Assembly: GCA_030531025.1 (NCBI GenBank)
Contig: JAUMTV010000033.1
Span: forward strand, 1 to 27,106
DNA from: Turicibacter sp.
GTDB taxonomy: Bacteria; Bacillota; Bacilli; MOL361; Turicibacteraceae
Length of the DNA stretch: 27,106 bases
Direction of reading: 5' to 3'
The translations under genes were made by a program, and so were the position numbers. Each line of letters starts with the position of its first letter. Position 1 is the stretch's first letter. Shown one piece after another: positions 6,877-15,594 of the stretch. The notes below the pieces were generated by a model, which saw nothing but the letters and a program-made list of their open reading frames with translations, was not told the DNA's origin and searched no databases.

Positions 6877-8910
6877 TTACGGTGTTATTGATAAAGTTTG
6901 TGTTGCAGATAGAACTTGAGCCCCACCAGACATTTGCCCGATAAAGACGTTTGAACCTTCAGCTTTTATAGAGCTAGCATCACAGCTTATCTTATTAGGT
7001 GATATAAATTCTGTAGTAGCAAAGTTTCCATCTATTAAGAAAATAGAGTTATAGGTAAAGTTTTCACCCTCAGCAAAAAGTTTTCCATTTTCAATATATA
7101 TATTAGATAAAACTATATCTTTTGAACCAAATTTAAGATTTGTAGCAAGTGGTTTAGATATATAATCGTAAAGATATTCGTTTCCAGAAAGTATATCATA
7201 TTCAATAGATTTTAAAGCATCAAGATATTGTTCCTCGTCTTTATAAGATGAATCTTTGCTTCCCAATAGATAATCTTGATGTAATTTAGTTACTATACCG
7301 TTATCCATTCCTAAATCATATAAAACTTTTGAAGTTAGTTGGTAAGCTTCTAAATCTAAATCATTTTTTGCTAATCCAATATTATCCCAAATTACATATT
7401 CAGTTTCATATAAATTTTTATTTAATAAATCATCACTTGAAAGATTTAAATTAGGTTGATGATCGCCAAAGAAAACAATGACTGTTGGTTCATTTAAAGA
7501 ATTTACAGCGTTTATAAGCTCTTCTATAAATAGGTCCATTTCATACATTTGATTAGCATAATACTCAATTGAATTTTTAAATGTATCATCCTTTATGTTG
7601 GTAATGTTTACAAAATTTTCATCTTTAATTTCATCGTTAGGATAGCTTCCATGACCTTGAACTGAAACGGTGTAAATGAAATCTTGATTTTCTGTGGAAG
7701 TCAATAAATCTAAAATCGGCTCAATTAAAAAAGTATCTTTTGCCCATCCTAAAGGAGTTCTTTCATTAATAAGCATATATTCTGATGAAGTAAATGTATC
7801 AAAACCTAAGTTTGAATATACAGTATTACGATTATAGAAATTACCCTCATGATTGTGTATTGCATGAGTAGAATAATTTGATTCCTTTAATGCATAATTT
7901 ATAGATTCAGAAGTTTTAGTATTTACTATTGTATTATATGGATATTCTCCAGGAGCAAAAAAGTCTAAGTTAAGACCTGTTAAAACTTCAAATTCAGTAT
8001 TAGCAGTTCCTCCACCAATAGTTGAAACTGAAAAAGTACCAGAGCTATAATTTTCTTTTAATTTTCTAAAGTTAGCTATTGGATCTACATCAAATTCTAT
8101 ACCGTCAATTAAAAGCGGGTCAAAGAAAGATTCTAACTGAAGCATAATAATGTTAGGCAGTTTTTCATCTGATGAATATTCAATATCTGAAGATAATGCA
8201 TTAGCAGTAGTTTTAGAGTCTTCTAAAGAGTAGACTATTGATTCAATAGAATCTTGTGAATAGCTTTCAGGTTCAGATACTCCATTATTAAGAAGGGTTG
8301 TACTAAAACAATATGTAAAGCCATTTTCTTTATACACAGCATCTAAATCCCAAAAATTATTAGAAATTATAGAACTACTTAAAGCTAAAGAATTACATAC
8401 TTTATAAACTATAAATATTACAAAAATCATTCCAATTGATAAAAAGTAATTAATTTTAAACTTTGTTTTAGGAGCAAATATAAAAATAAAAACTAGTAAA
8501 ATTAATATAAAAAATAAAACTGCCAATATAGATAAAATTTCTTCTTTAGACATATAGTTATTTATTAATTTAAGTCCACTTTTTATTAATTTTAAGTCAC
8601 TTCCAGTAAGAGGAGTTCCACGTAAGTTTAATATTATGTTGTTAGCTGTTGCTGCAATTATCCATATAGCAGATATAATAGAATAACAAAACATTTTTCT
8701 TTTAGTTAATAATGTTATAGATAATGTTAATAAAATAATTAAAGCATTAAATAGAAATGTAATGCCTTTATTTGAAATGAAATTTATACTTTCTGAAATA
8801 GATCCTCTACTAATACTGTCAACTACAAATGCTAATAATAAAGATACAAGTATTAATATTGAAATTGGATAAATTAAATATTCAAAAAGCTTTTTTGTAT
8901 TATTATTCAT
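6877..8910 (-). CDS. LtaS-like membrane phosphotransferase (sulfatase superfamily)
   Basis: Predicted to transfer a phospho-group, classically glycerol phosphate from phosphatidylglycerol, onto lipoteichoic acid or another wall glycan outside the cell. The 677-residue protein has five helices in the first ~175 residues, a linker, then the catalytic domain with Glu260 (QLESF), Thr302 (GGGTAN), and Asp483/His484 (FGDHQP), which correspond to E255, T300, D475 and H476 of S. aureus LtaS by motif. HNHEGNFY and VQGHGSYP are also present. The C-terminal ~85 residues look like an IPT/TIG-like domain. The frame is open to 9063, but the start at 8910 has an ideal GGAGG site and gives the normal N-terminus. 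Because the locus makes a rhamnose polysaccharide, a GacH-like decorating role is a real alternative to teichoic acid synthesis. Confidence 0.88.
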   Translation of the reverse strand: MNNNTKKLFEYLIYPISILILVSLLLAFVVDSISRGSISESINFISNKGITFLFNALIILLTLSITLLTKRKMFCYSIISAIWIIAATANNIILNLRGTPLTGSDLKLIKSGLKLINNYMSKEEILSILAVLFFILILLVFIFIFAPKTKFKINYFLSIGMIFVIFIVYKVCNSLALSSSIISNNFWDLDAVYKENGFTYCFSTTLLNNGVSEPESYSQDSIESIVYSLEDSKTTANALSSDIEYSSDEKLPNIIMLQLESFFDPLLIDGIEFDVDPIANFRKLKENYSSGTFSVSTIGGGTANTEFEVLTGLNLDFFAPGEYPYNTIVNTKTSESINYALKESNYSTHAIHNHEGNFYNRNTVYSNLGFDTFTSSEYMLINERTPLGWAKDTFLIEPILDLLTSTENQDFIYTVSVQGHGSYPNDEIKDENFVNITNIKDDTFKNSIEYYANQMYEMDLFIEELINAVNSLNEPTVIVFFGDHQPNLNLSSDDLLNKNLYETEYVIWDNIGLAKNDLDLEAYQLTSKVLYDLGMDNGIVTKLHQDYLLGSKDSSYKDEEQYLDALKSIEYDILSGNEYLYDYISKPLATNLKFGSKDIVLSNIYIENGKLFAEGENFTYNSIFLIDGNFATTEFISPNKISCDASSIKAEGSNVFIGQMSGGAQVLSATQTLSITP

Positions 8911-9010
8911 TTTTACCTCCTTAAATAAAACATCCATATTAATTATACAAAAGATAAAATAAAAAAAGAATAATGAAATATGAAATAAATGTGAGGAATT
9001 TATAAAAAAA

Positions 9011-9039
9011 TTCAAATGGATTTCATTATATGCTATAAT
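9011..9039 (+). promoter_or_regulatory. candidate promoter of the polysaccharide operon (divergent region)
   Basis: Plus strand TTCAAA (9011-9016), 17 bases, TATAAT (9034-9039), giving a leader of about 110 bases to 9156. On the minus strand TATAAT (9030-9025) overlaps it, with TTGTCT 19 bases upstream of that, so the 245-base gap between the divergent genes probably holds overlapping promoters. Confidence 0.45.
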
Positions 9040-9155
9040 TACTAGGATTAGACAAAATACCACTATACTTAAAAGAAAAATTTATGAGAAATGGTACGTT
9101 TTTTATAAATTTCATTTTATAAGGAGAATAATTACGATAGTGAGGAGAAGGTGTT

Positions 9156-10034
9156 ATGTGTAAAGTTGCAGCGATTATAGTTTCGTATAATCCAGATAAT
9201 AATTTATTAGACAGTATAAATTTGTTAATAAATCAAGTTGAAAGAATAATAATTGTGGATAATGGTTCTGAGGTAGAAAAGAAAAAAAATATAAATTTAA
9301 TTAAAGATATAGATAAGAAAAAGATAGAAGTTATATTTAATGAAGAGAATTTAGGAATTGCTACTGCTTTAAATATAGGTGTTAGATCAGTCTTAAAGCA
9401 AGGATATAAGTGGATATTAACTATGGACCAAGATAGCAAGGTAAGTAAAAACATGGTTGAAAAGATGCTTGAAGTATATAATAGTATAGATGAAAAAGAA
9501 AGAAAGGACATATTAAGTATTTTCCCTAACTTTGTAGATGAGAGAGTTCAGTCTATTAAAGAAAATTCAGATATGGATGCTTATGAATACGTTGATGCAG
9601 ATATAACGTCAGGAAATTTATTAAGAGCAGAAGTTTTCGATAAGGTAGGATTTTTTGATGATAGTCTATTTATAGATTTAGTTGATACTGACTTTTGTAT
9701 GAGATTAAATGAAAAAAATATTAAAATGATAAAGGTAAGGGATGCAATTCTTTATCATAGTTTAGGAGAAAGCCAATCAGTAAAAAGTATTTTTGTAAAA
9801 TTTAACACATCTAATCATTCAGCTTTAAGAAGATATTATATGACAAGAAATAGATTTTATACTTGGGAAAAGTATAAGGATTTAAATAGTTTTACTTTAA
9901 ATAGAGATAAAAGCTTATTTAAAAAGGAATTTGTAAAAATTATTTTAGGTGAAAAAGATAAGGTAAACAAAATAAAGATGGTTTTCAAGGGATATAAAGA
10001 TTATAAAAAAGGTATTAGAGGCAAACTAAAATAG
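9156..10034 (+). CDS. GT2 glycosyltransferase, RfbF-type putative rhamnosyltransferase (copy A)
   Basis: A cytosolic, membrane-associated transferase predicted to add a sugar, probably rhamnose, to the lipid-linked repeat unit. The 292-residue protein has IIVSYNPD at the N-terminus, VDNGS, the metal-binding DQD at 91-93, ITSGNL and IDLVDTDFCMRLN in the acceptor region, HSLGES and RRYYMTRNRF. These fit RfbF-like rhamnosyltransferases. The start has GAGGAG at 9142-9147. It opens a run of tightly spaced genes to 16932. The product of 14684-15589 is a clear paralogue, sharing IDLVDxDxC, the GES motif and RRYYMxRNR. Donor and linkage are inferred from family and from the rml genes downstream. Confidence 0.85.
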   Translation: MCKVAAIIVSYNPDNNLLDSINLLINQVERIIIVDNGSEVEKKKNINLIKDIDKKKIEVIFNEENLGIATALNIGVRSVLKQGYKWILTMDQDSKVSKNMVEKMLEVYNSIDEKERKDILSIFPNFVDERVQSIKENSDMDAYEYVDADITSGNLLRAEVFDKVGFFDDSLFIDLVDTDFCMRLNEKNIKMIKVRDAILYHSLGESQSVKSIFVKFNTSNHSALRRYYMTRNRFYTWEKYKDLNSFTLNRDKSLFKKEFVKIILGEKDKVNKIKMVFKGYKDYKKGIRGKLK

Positions 10035-10057
10035 AGTAATTAGAAGGAGAAGTAAAT

Positions 10058-10972
10058 ATGATTGGGATAGTAATTGCTAATTGGAATGGCGAAAAGCTAA
10101 TTGATAAATGCCTTGAAAGTTTAGAAAATCAATCTTTTAAAGATTTTAAGGTATACATAGTTGATAATGATTCTAAAGATAACTCTAAAGAAATAATTAA
10201 AAGTTATAATGAAAAATTAAAGATAGATTTAACAGAAATGAGTTATAATAGTGGTTTTGCGCCAGCAAATAATATTGGGATAAAAAAGGCAATTAAAGAT
10301 GGGTGCGATTATATTCTAACATTAAATAATGATGTTGAGGTTCCTAAAGAGTCTTTAAAAAATGCTATGAATGGCATAGAAAATAATAAAGATTTTGATG
10401 TATTTCAGTTATTTATGATAAATTATTTCAATAAAGATGTGTGTGATGCAGCTGGACTAAATTTTAAAGAGGACTTAATTCCACTACAGGTAGGATTTAA
10501 GGAGAGTGTTGCAGATATATTAAGTAAGAATAATATAAGTATAGAAGGGGTTTGTGCAGGAGCAGCCATTTATTCAACAAAGTCATTAGAAGCAGTAAAA
10601 TTAGATAATGATAATTACTTTGATAGTAATTTTTTTGCATATTTTGAGGATGTTGATTTATCATTAAGACTTAAATCAGCAGGATTTAAAGCTAAGTTAT
10701 TAAGGGATAGTATTGTATATCATATGCATTCAGCAACTGGTGGAAAGACAACTGGATTTAAAGAATACTATTTAACAAGAAATTTATTTATGTATACTAA
10801 AAGAAATCAAAGTATTGAAGATTATAAAAAGCATAAGAAGGAATATTATATAAGATTTCTAAAAACTGTTGTAAAGAATATTAATAATTTTAATGCTGTA
10901 AAGTCTGCAGTAAAGGGATTAAATGACGGTTTAAAGGAAAGTAAAAAAATTGAATATTGGAAGGTCCAATAA
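10058..10972 (+). CDS. GT2 glycosyltransferase, WbbL-like putative rhamnosyltransferase (copy B)
   Basis: A 304-residue GT-A transferase expected to extend the lipid-linked oligosaccharide. Visible motifs are IVIANWNGE at the N-terminus, VDNDSKDNS, the metal-binding NND at 90-92, GVCAGAA, and FFAYFEDVDLSLRL with the catalytic-type acidic pair, then YYLTRNLFMY. The pattern matches WbbL-like members of GT2, often rhamnosyltransferases. It starts 23 bases after the previous gene with an AGAAGGAGA site. Its paralogue is 13672-14667, which shares the NWNGE, DNDS, CGAAA/CAGAA and FFAYxEDxDxxxRL blocks. Confidence 0.85.
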   Translation: MIGIVIANWNGEKLIDKCLESLENQSFKDFKVYIVDNDSKDNSKEIIKSYNEKLKIDLTEMSYNSGFAPANNIGIKKAIKDGCDYILTLNNDVEVPKESLKNAMNGIENNKDFDVFQLFMINYFNKDVCDAAGLNFKEDLIPLQVGFKESVADILSKNNISIEGVCAGAAIYSTKSLEAVKLDNDNYFDSNFFAYFEDVDLSLRLKSAGFKAKLLRDSIVYHMHSATGGKTTGFKEYYLTRNLFMYTKRNQSIEDYKKHKKEYYIRFLKTVVKNINNFNAVKSAVKGLNDGLKESKKIEYWKVQ

Positions 10973-10984
10973 GGAGGCATTATT

Positions 10985-12151
10985 GTGAGAAAAATAGTAA
11001 AAGCAATGAGAAAAGTTATTTATTTAAGGGATCAGAGTAATTTTAAAAGATATATAAATAGCTTGTTAGAGGAAGTAGATTTTACTCCAATTGTAAATAT
11101 CGTACCAAAGGAAATAAAAAGTATAACATTTGTTATACCAGGAATGCCTGCCTTTAGTGGAGGTCATACATCTATATTAAGATTAGGTACAGAGTTAAGC
11201 AAAAGAGGGTATAATGTAGGATATGTTTCTTTTGCATCCCAAAATATAGAAGATATGAAGAAAAATGCAGAAATAAATTTAACTAATTATAAAGGAAATA
11301 TTATTGGAGATGATATTACAAAAGTAAAAAGTGATATAGTAATTGCTACGTCATGGGAATCAGTATATTATTCAAGAAAAATGAGTGGATATAAGATGTA
11401 TTTCATTCAAGACTATGAACCATATTTCAATTTATATGGAGAGAGCTATATTATGGCTCAAAAAAGCTATGAAATTGGATATCATATGGTTAGTTTAGGT
11501 AAGTGGAATAAGCATATGATAGAAAAAGAATGTATGATAAATTCAGAATTAGATTATATTACTTTCCCTTATGAAGGTAAGGAATATTTTGCACAAGAAA
11601 GAAATTTTGACTCTTATAAGGATAAAAAAGAGTTTAATTTTGCTGTGTATATTAAGGATGTTGGTAAAAGAGCTCCTTATTTAATTCAATATTTACTTAC
11701 AAAATTAAAGAATGATTTTAGTAAAGAGGGAATCACTTTAAATATTAAGTATTATGGTGAGGATAAAAACTTCAAATGTGAAGGTGGAGAAAATATAGGA
11801 AAACTAAATAAAAGTGAATTATTAAACTTATATAATACTTCAGATTTTGGACTAGTTGCATCATTAACAAATATTTCGCTAGTACCATATGAAATGTTAG
11901 CTACAGGATTACCTGTAATAGAGTTTAAGGAAGGAACTTTTGAGTACTTCTTCCCGGAGAATACAGCTATTGTAACTTCATTTGATTATAATGATTTTTA
12001 TAAACAAGTTAAGGAAGCAATTAATAATCCTAGCAAGTTAAAAGAAATGAGCCAAAATTCTATGGATTTCTTAAAAGAATTAAGTTGGGAAAAAACTACA
12101 GATGAATTTATTGAGATTTTAGATATAATAAGTGGAAGAAGGGAAGAATAG
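10985..12151 (+). CDS. WsaF-like rhamnosyltransferase (GT-B fold)
   Basis: A 388-residue GT-B transferase. The N-terminal half shows PAFSGGHTSILRLGTEL, FASQ, ATSWESVYYS and IQDYEPYF (141-148); the C-terminal half has YGED, LYNTSDFGLVAS and PYEMLATGLPVIE, the nucleotide-binding end of the fold. This pattern matches WsaF of Geobacillus, which transfers beta-rhamnose from dTDP-L-rhamnose in S-layer glycan synthesis; substrate assignment here is by family. It begins at GTG, supported by an AAGGAGG site six bases upstream and no nearby ATG with one. The next gene starts one base after its stop. Confidence 0.82.
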   Translation: MRKIVKAMRKVIYLRDQSNFKRYINSLLEEVDFTPIVNIVPKEIKSITFVIPGMPAFSGGHTSILRLGTELSKRGYNVGYVSFASQNIEDMKKNAEINLTNYKGNIIGDDITKVKSDIVIATSWESVYYSRKMSGYKMYFIQDYEPYFNLYGESYIMAQKSYEIGYHMVSLGKWNKHMIEKECMINSELDYITFPYEGKEYFAQERNFDSYKDKKEFNFAVYIKDVGKRAPYLIQYLLTKLKNDFSKEGITLNIKYYGEDKNFKCEGGENIGKLNKSELLNLYNTSDFGLVASLTNISLVPYEMLATGLPVIEFKEGTFEYFFPENTAIVTSFDYNDFYKQVKEAINNPSKLKEMSQNSMDFLKELSWEKTTDEFIEILDIISGRREE

Positions 12152-12152
12152 T

Positions 12153-13595
12153 ATGGCTAGAAGTGTTAAAACAAATTATTTGTATAATTTGATATATCAA
12201 ATTACTGCTATTTTACTACCTTTAATAACTATGCCATATGTATCTAGAGTTTTAGGACCACATGGTGTTGGAACTAATAGTTTAACTAATGCAAATACTC
12301 AATATTTCATGTTGCTTGGAACATTAGGTATAACTATGTATGCAACAAAAAAAATTGCAACAGTTAGAGAGGATAGAAGAAAGTTAAGACAAACTTTTTG
12401 GGAGATATTTGCCATACAATTTATTGGTTGCATGATTTCCTATGTTATCTTTGTATTAGTTTTAGGGATTAATAGTTCATTAGGATTATATTATATGCTA
12501 CAAGGTTTTTTTATCTTATCTAATGCTATAGATATATCTTGGTATTTCATAGGAATAGAGGATTTCAAAAATGCATCAATAAGAAGCTTTTTTGTTAAGA
12601 TAATATCAGTAGTTTTAATATTTATTTTTGTAAAAGATAGTAGTAATTTATGGCAATATATACTTATAAATAGTTTAACTATGTTTGTTGGTCAATGTGT
12701 AATGTGGATATATGTGGATAAGAGTACCTTTTCATTCAAAAATTTAAAGAAGTTAAAGTTAAAGAAGCATATGATGCCTATTTTAGCTCTTTTTATACCA
12801 CAAGTTGCAACTCAGATTTATACTGTTTTAGATAAAACTATGTTAGGTATATTTTGTCCTACAGTAGAAGTAGGATATTATGATCAATCACAAAAGATAG
12901 TTAGAATACTACTTACAATACTTACTTCTTTAGGAATGGTAATGATGCCTAGAATAGCTAGTTTAACTAGTAAAAATCAACATAATTTAGTAAAAGATAC
13001 TCTTAAGAAATCTTTCACCGTTATAAGCTTTTTAGCAATACCAATCACTTTTGGAATAATGGGGGTAAGTGATAGGTTTATTCCTATGTTCTTTGGATAT
13101 AAATATCTTAGCGTAATTCCTTTACTAAAAATATCTTCTGTTATGATAATAGTAATTGGATTAGGAAATGTTTTTGGAACTCAATATATGATAGCTGTAG
13201 GAAAAAATAAAGAATATACTATTTCAGTTTGTGTTGGAGCCGCTGTTAATTTTATTCTTAATTTAATATTAATACCTAAGTATTCAGCTCTAGGGGCAGT
13301 AATAGCAACATTATCTGCAGAATCTACAATTGCATTAATTCAGTTATGGTATTCTAGAGAAATAGTAGATATTTCTTGGATTAAGGAAACATATAAATAT
13401 TGGATTTCTGGAATAATTATGTTTATTATAGTTTCTCTTATGGGAGAAGGAACTCAAAGAAACTTTATAATATTAGCAAGACAAATAGTAATTGGTGTAG
13501 TAGTGTATTTTGGAATTTTGGTAATATTCAGAGAGAAGATGATTAAGACCTCTTTTAATTTAGTAAAAGGTAAGCTTAAAAAAGTAAATAGTTAA
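12153..13595 (+). CDS. wzx: Wzx-type polysaccharide repeat-unit flippase
   Basis: A 480-residue integral membrane protein with about 12-14 helices belonging to the MOP/RfbX flippase superfamily. It has the N-terminal YNLIYQITAILLPLITMPYVSRVLG segment in character (positively charged, early Pro-rich helix), and later WYFIGIEDFK and IYTVLDKTMLG, landmarks of Wzx-type proteins. It should move the undecaprenyl-diphosphate-linked repeat unit to the outer face. The start is put at ATG 12153, one base after the previous stop, with a GAAGGGA site upstream; an in-frame GTG at 12132 is open but less likely. Location between transferase genes and before the polymerase is typical for Wzx/Wzy-dependent loci. 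Confidence 0.9.
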   Translation: MARSVKTNYLYNLIYQITAILLPLITMPYVSRVLGPHGVGTNSLTNANTQYFMLLGTLGITMYATKKIATVREDRRKLRQTFWEIFAIQFIGCMISYVIFVLVLGINSSLGLYYMLQGFFILSNAIDISWYFIGIEDFKNASIRSFFVKIISVVLIFIFVKDSSNLWQYILINSLTMFVGQCVMWIYVDKSTFSFKNLKKLKLKKHMMPILALFIPQVATQIYTVLDKTMLGIFCPTVEVGYYDQSQKIVRILLTILTSLGMVMMPRIASLTSKNQHNLVKDTLKKSFTVISFLAIPITFGIMGVSDRFIPMFFGYKYLSVIPLLKISSVMIIVIGLGNVFGTQYMIAVGKNKEYTISVCVGAAVNFILNLILIPKYSALGAVIATLSAESTIALIQLWYSREIVDISWIKETYKYWISGIIMFIIVSLMGEGTQRNFIILARQIVIGVVVYFGILVIFREKMIKTSFNLVKGKLKKVNS

Positions 13596-13671
13596 CTATT
13601 ATTATGTATAAAAAAATATTAAACATAATATATTATATGAAATATTTATGTAGGAAGAGAGAAGTTTACAT

Positions 13672-14667
13672 ATGAATAAATTAGTTTCTGTAGCAATAGT
13701 TAATTGGAATGGTGAGAAGTACTTATATAAATGTATAAAATCATTACTAGAACAAAATTATAAAAATATAGAGATTATAGTTATAGATAATGATTCAACT
13801 GATAATTCAGTTAAAATTATTGAAGAGAGCTTCAAGGATAAAGTGTTTTTATTCAAAAATAAGAATACAGGATACGCTGGTGGTGCTAATAAAGGTATAG
13901 AGTTATCAAGAGGTGACTATATAATAATAGCCAATCCTGATATAATATTTGGTGAAAAGTATATAGAGAACTGTATTAAGAAGTTTGAAGAAGATGTCAC
14001 TATAGGAGCAGTAACTGGAAAGTTACTTAAATATGACTTTGATACGGATAAAAAGCTAGATGTAATAGACTCTGTAGGTATAGGCTTTAATCACTATAGA
14101 CAGGGAATTGATATTGGACAAAATGAAGTTGATGAAGGCAAATATGAAGAAGATAGAAGAGTATTTGGAGTTTGTGGAGCAGCTGCAGTTTTCAAGAAAG
14201 AAGCATTAGAAAAAATAAAAATTAATGGAGAATATTTTGATAATGACTTTTTTGCATATAAAGAGGATATTGATATTTGTTGGAGATTAAATCTTTATGG
14301 ATTTAAATGTTATTATGTACATGATGCAATTGCATATCACGGAAGAGGTATGAATAGCAGTAAAGGAATAATAAATACTATAAAGAATAGAAGAAGTCAG
14401 TCAGAATTTTTAAAAGGTATTTCCTTTAGAAATCACTACTTAATGATTATAAAGAATGAAACAAGTTATGCATTTGAAAAAGATAAAAGTAAGATATATA
14501 TAGGTTTAATGAAATATCTTGTATTTTTTATGATATTTGATTGGAAATGCTTAAAGTATGTTAAAGAAGTAAGGACTAAAAGAGCTTTAATGGAAAGCAA
14601 AAGAAATCAAATATTAAAAAATATAAATATATCTAATGAAGAGATATACAAACTATTTGATTTATAA
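13672..14667 (+). CDS. GT2 glycosyltransferase, WbbL-like putative rhamnosyltransferase (copy B')
   Basis: A 331-residue GT-A enzyme with VAIVNWNGEKYL at the N-terminus, VIDNDSTDNS, NTGYAGGANKG, the metal-binding NPD at 88-90, GVCGAAAVFKKEAL and FFAYKEDIDICWRL, followed by YHGRG. These are hallmarks of WbbL-like rhamnosyltransferases. It is a paralogue of the 10058 gene but has a ~60-residue C-terminal extension (basic and hydrophobic, around FFMIFDWKCLKY) that may bind the membrane. It follows wzx after a 76-base AT-rich gap with a weak imperfect hairpin, and has a modest AGGAAGAG site. Confidence 0.85.
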   Translation: MNKLVSVAIVNWNGEKYLYKCIKSLLEQNYKNIEIIVIDNDSTDNSVKIIEESFKDKVFLFKNKNTGYAGGANKGIELSRGDYIIIANPDIIFGEKYIENCIKKFEEDVTIGAVTGKLLKYDFDTDKKLDVIDSVGIGFNHYRQGIDIGQNEVDEGKYEEDRRVFGVCGAAAVFKKEALEKIKINGEYFDNDFFAYKEDIDICWRLNLYGFKCYYVHDAIAYHGRGMNSSKGIINTIKNRRSQSEFLKGISFRNHYLMIIKNETSYAFEKDKSKIYIGLMKYLVFFMIFDWKCLKYVKEVRTKRALMESKRNQILKNINISNEEIYKLFDL

Positions 14668-14683
14668 TCATGGAGGGATAATA

Positions 14684-15589
14684 TTGAATAGTGTAGCAGC
14701 GGTTGTTATAACATATAATGTTGAAAAGAATTTTAAAGATCGTATTAATAAGCTTAAAGGAAAAGTTGATGAAATTATAGTAGTTGATAATGGGTCTAAG
14801 CCAGAAACAGTTAGTATGTTAAAGGAGCTAGAAAAGAAGATAACTATTATATATTTAGAAAAAAATAAGGGAATTGCATATGCCTTAAATAAAGGAATAA
14901 ATTATTCTATTAAAAAGGGATATGATTGGGTATTAACTTTAGATCATGATAGTATAGTTACCGATGATATGATTGAAAATATGTTAAAATGCTATGAAAA
15001 CTTTGATAAAGATTTAAAGGGAAAAGTAGCAATGCTTGTACCAGTACATGTTGAAGAAAAAGAATATCAAAATAGTAATGTTATTAGCAATGAAGAAGAA
15101 TTTTCAAAGCCATACAGAGAAGTATTAACAGAAATTACTTCAGGAGCATTAACTAAGGCAGATATATATAAGAATATTGGATTATATGATGAAAAGCTAT
15201 TTATTGATTTAGTTGATCATGATTACTGTTTATCTTTAAATAAAAAAGGATTAAAAGTAATACAAGTTAATTCTGCTGTTTTAATACATAATCTAGGAGA
15301 AAGTGTAAAGAAAAGTGTATTAGGATTAAAAATTATACCTACTAATCATAGCCCATTAAGAAGGTATTATATGAGTAGAAATAGACATTATATTTGGGAT
15401 AAATATAAAGAAGATTTCCCAGCTTGGGTATTAACTGATAAAAGAAGATTTATTACTGAAAATTTAAAGATTATTTTATTTGAAGATAGGAAAATTGAGA
15501 AATTTAAATATATTAAAAAAGGAATAAAAGATTATAAAAATAATATATTTGGTAAATTTAAAAATAATAAATACAATAGAGTGGAGTAA
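14684..15589 (+). CDS. GT2 glycosyltransferase, RfbF-type putative rhamnosyltransferase (copy A')
   Basis: A 301-residue GT-A enzyme with VVITYNVEKN, VVDNGSKPETV, the metal-binding DHD at 87-89, ITSGALT, IDLVDHDYCLSLN, HNLGES and RRYYMSRNRHY. It is the paralogue of the 9156 gene and probably also a rhamnosyltransferase. The frame is open from 14636, but that ATG lacks a ribosome-binding site and would overlap the previous gene; the TTG at 14684 has GGAGGG at 14672-14677 with a 6-base spacer and gives the N-terminus expected from the paralogue. The C-terminal ~50 residues are Lys-rich, as in the paralogue. The polymerase gene starts 5 bases after the stop. Confidence 0.85.
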   Translation: MNSVAAVVITYNVEKNFKDRINKLKGKVDEIIVVDNGSKPETVSMLKELEKKITIIYLEKNKGIAYALNKGINYSIKKGYDWVLTLDHDSIVTDDMIENMLKCYENFDKDLKGKVAMLVPVHVEEKEYQNSNVISNEEEFSKPYREVLTEITSGALTKADIYKNIGLYDEKLFIDLVDHDYCLSLNKKGLKVIQVNSAVLIHNLGESVKKSVLGLKIIPTNHSPLRRYYMSRNRHYIWDKYKEDFPAWVLTDKRRFITENLKIILFEDRKIEKFKYIKKGIKDYKNNIFGKFKNNKYNRVE

Positions 15590-15594
15590 AGAAG

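Noticed and set aside
8911..9063. 51-codon N-terminal extension of the intact LtaS-like frame
   Set aside because: The ATG at 8910 has an ideal GGAGG site and gives the family's usual N-terminus; the extension would cover the divergent promoter region and lacks a ribosome-binding site.
13596..13671. Terminator or promoter between wzx and the next glycosyltransferase
   Set aside because: Only a weak 8-bp AT hairpin (TATTATGT/ACATAATA) without a T run is present, and no well-spaced -35/-10 pair; the genes are more simply read as one operon.
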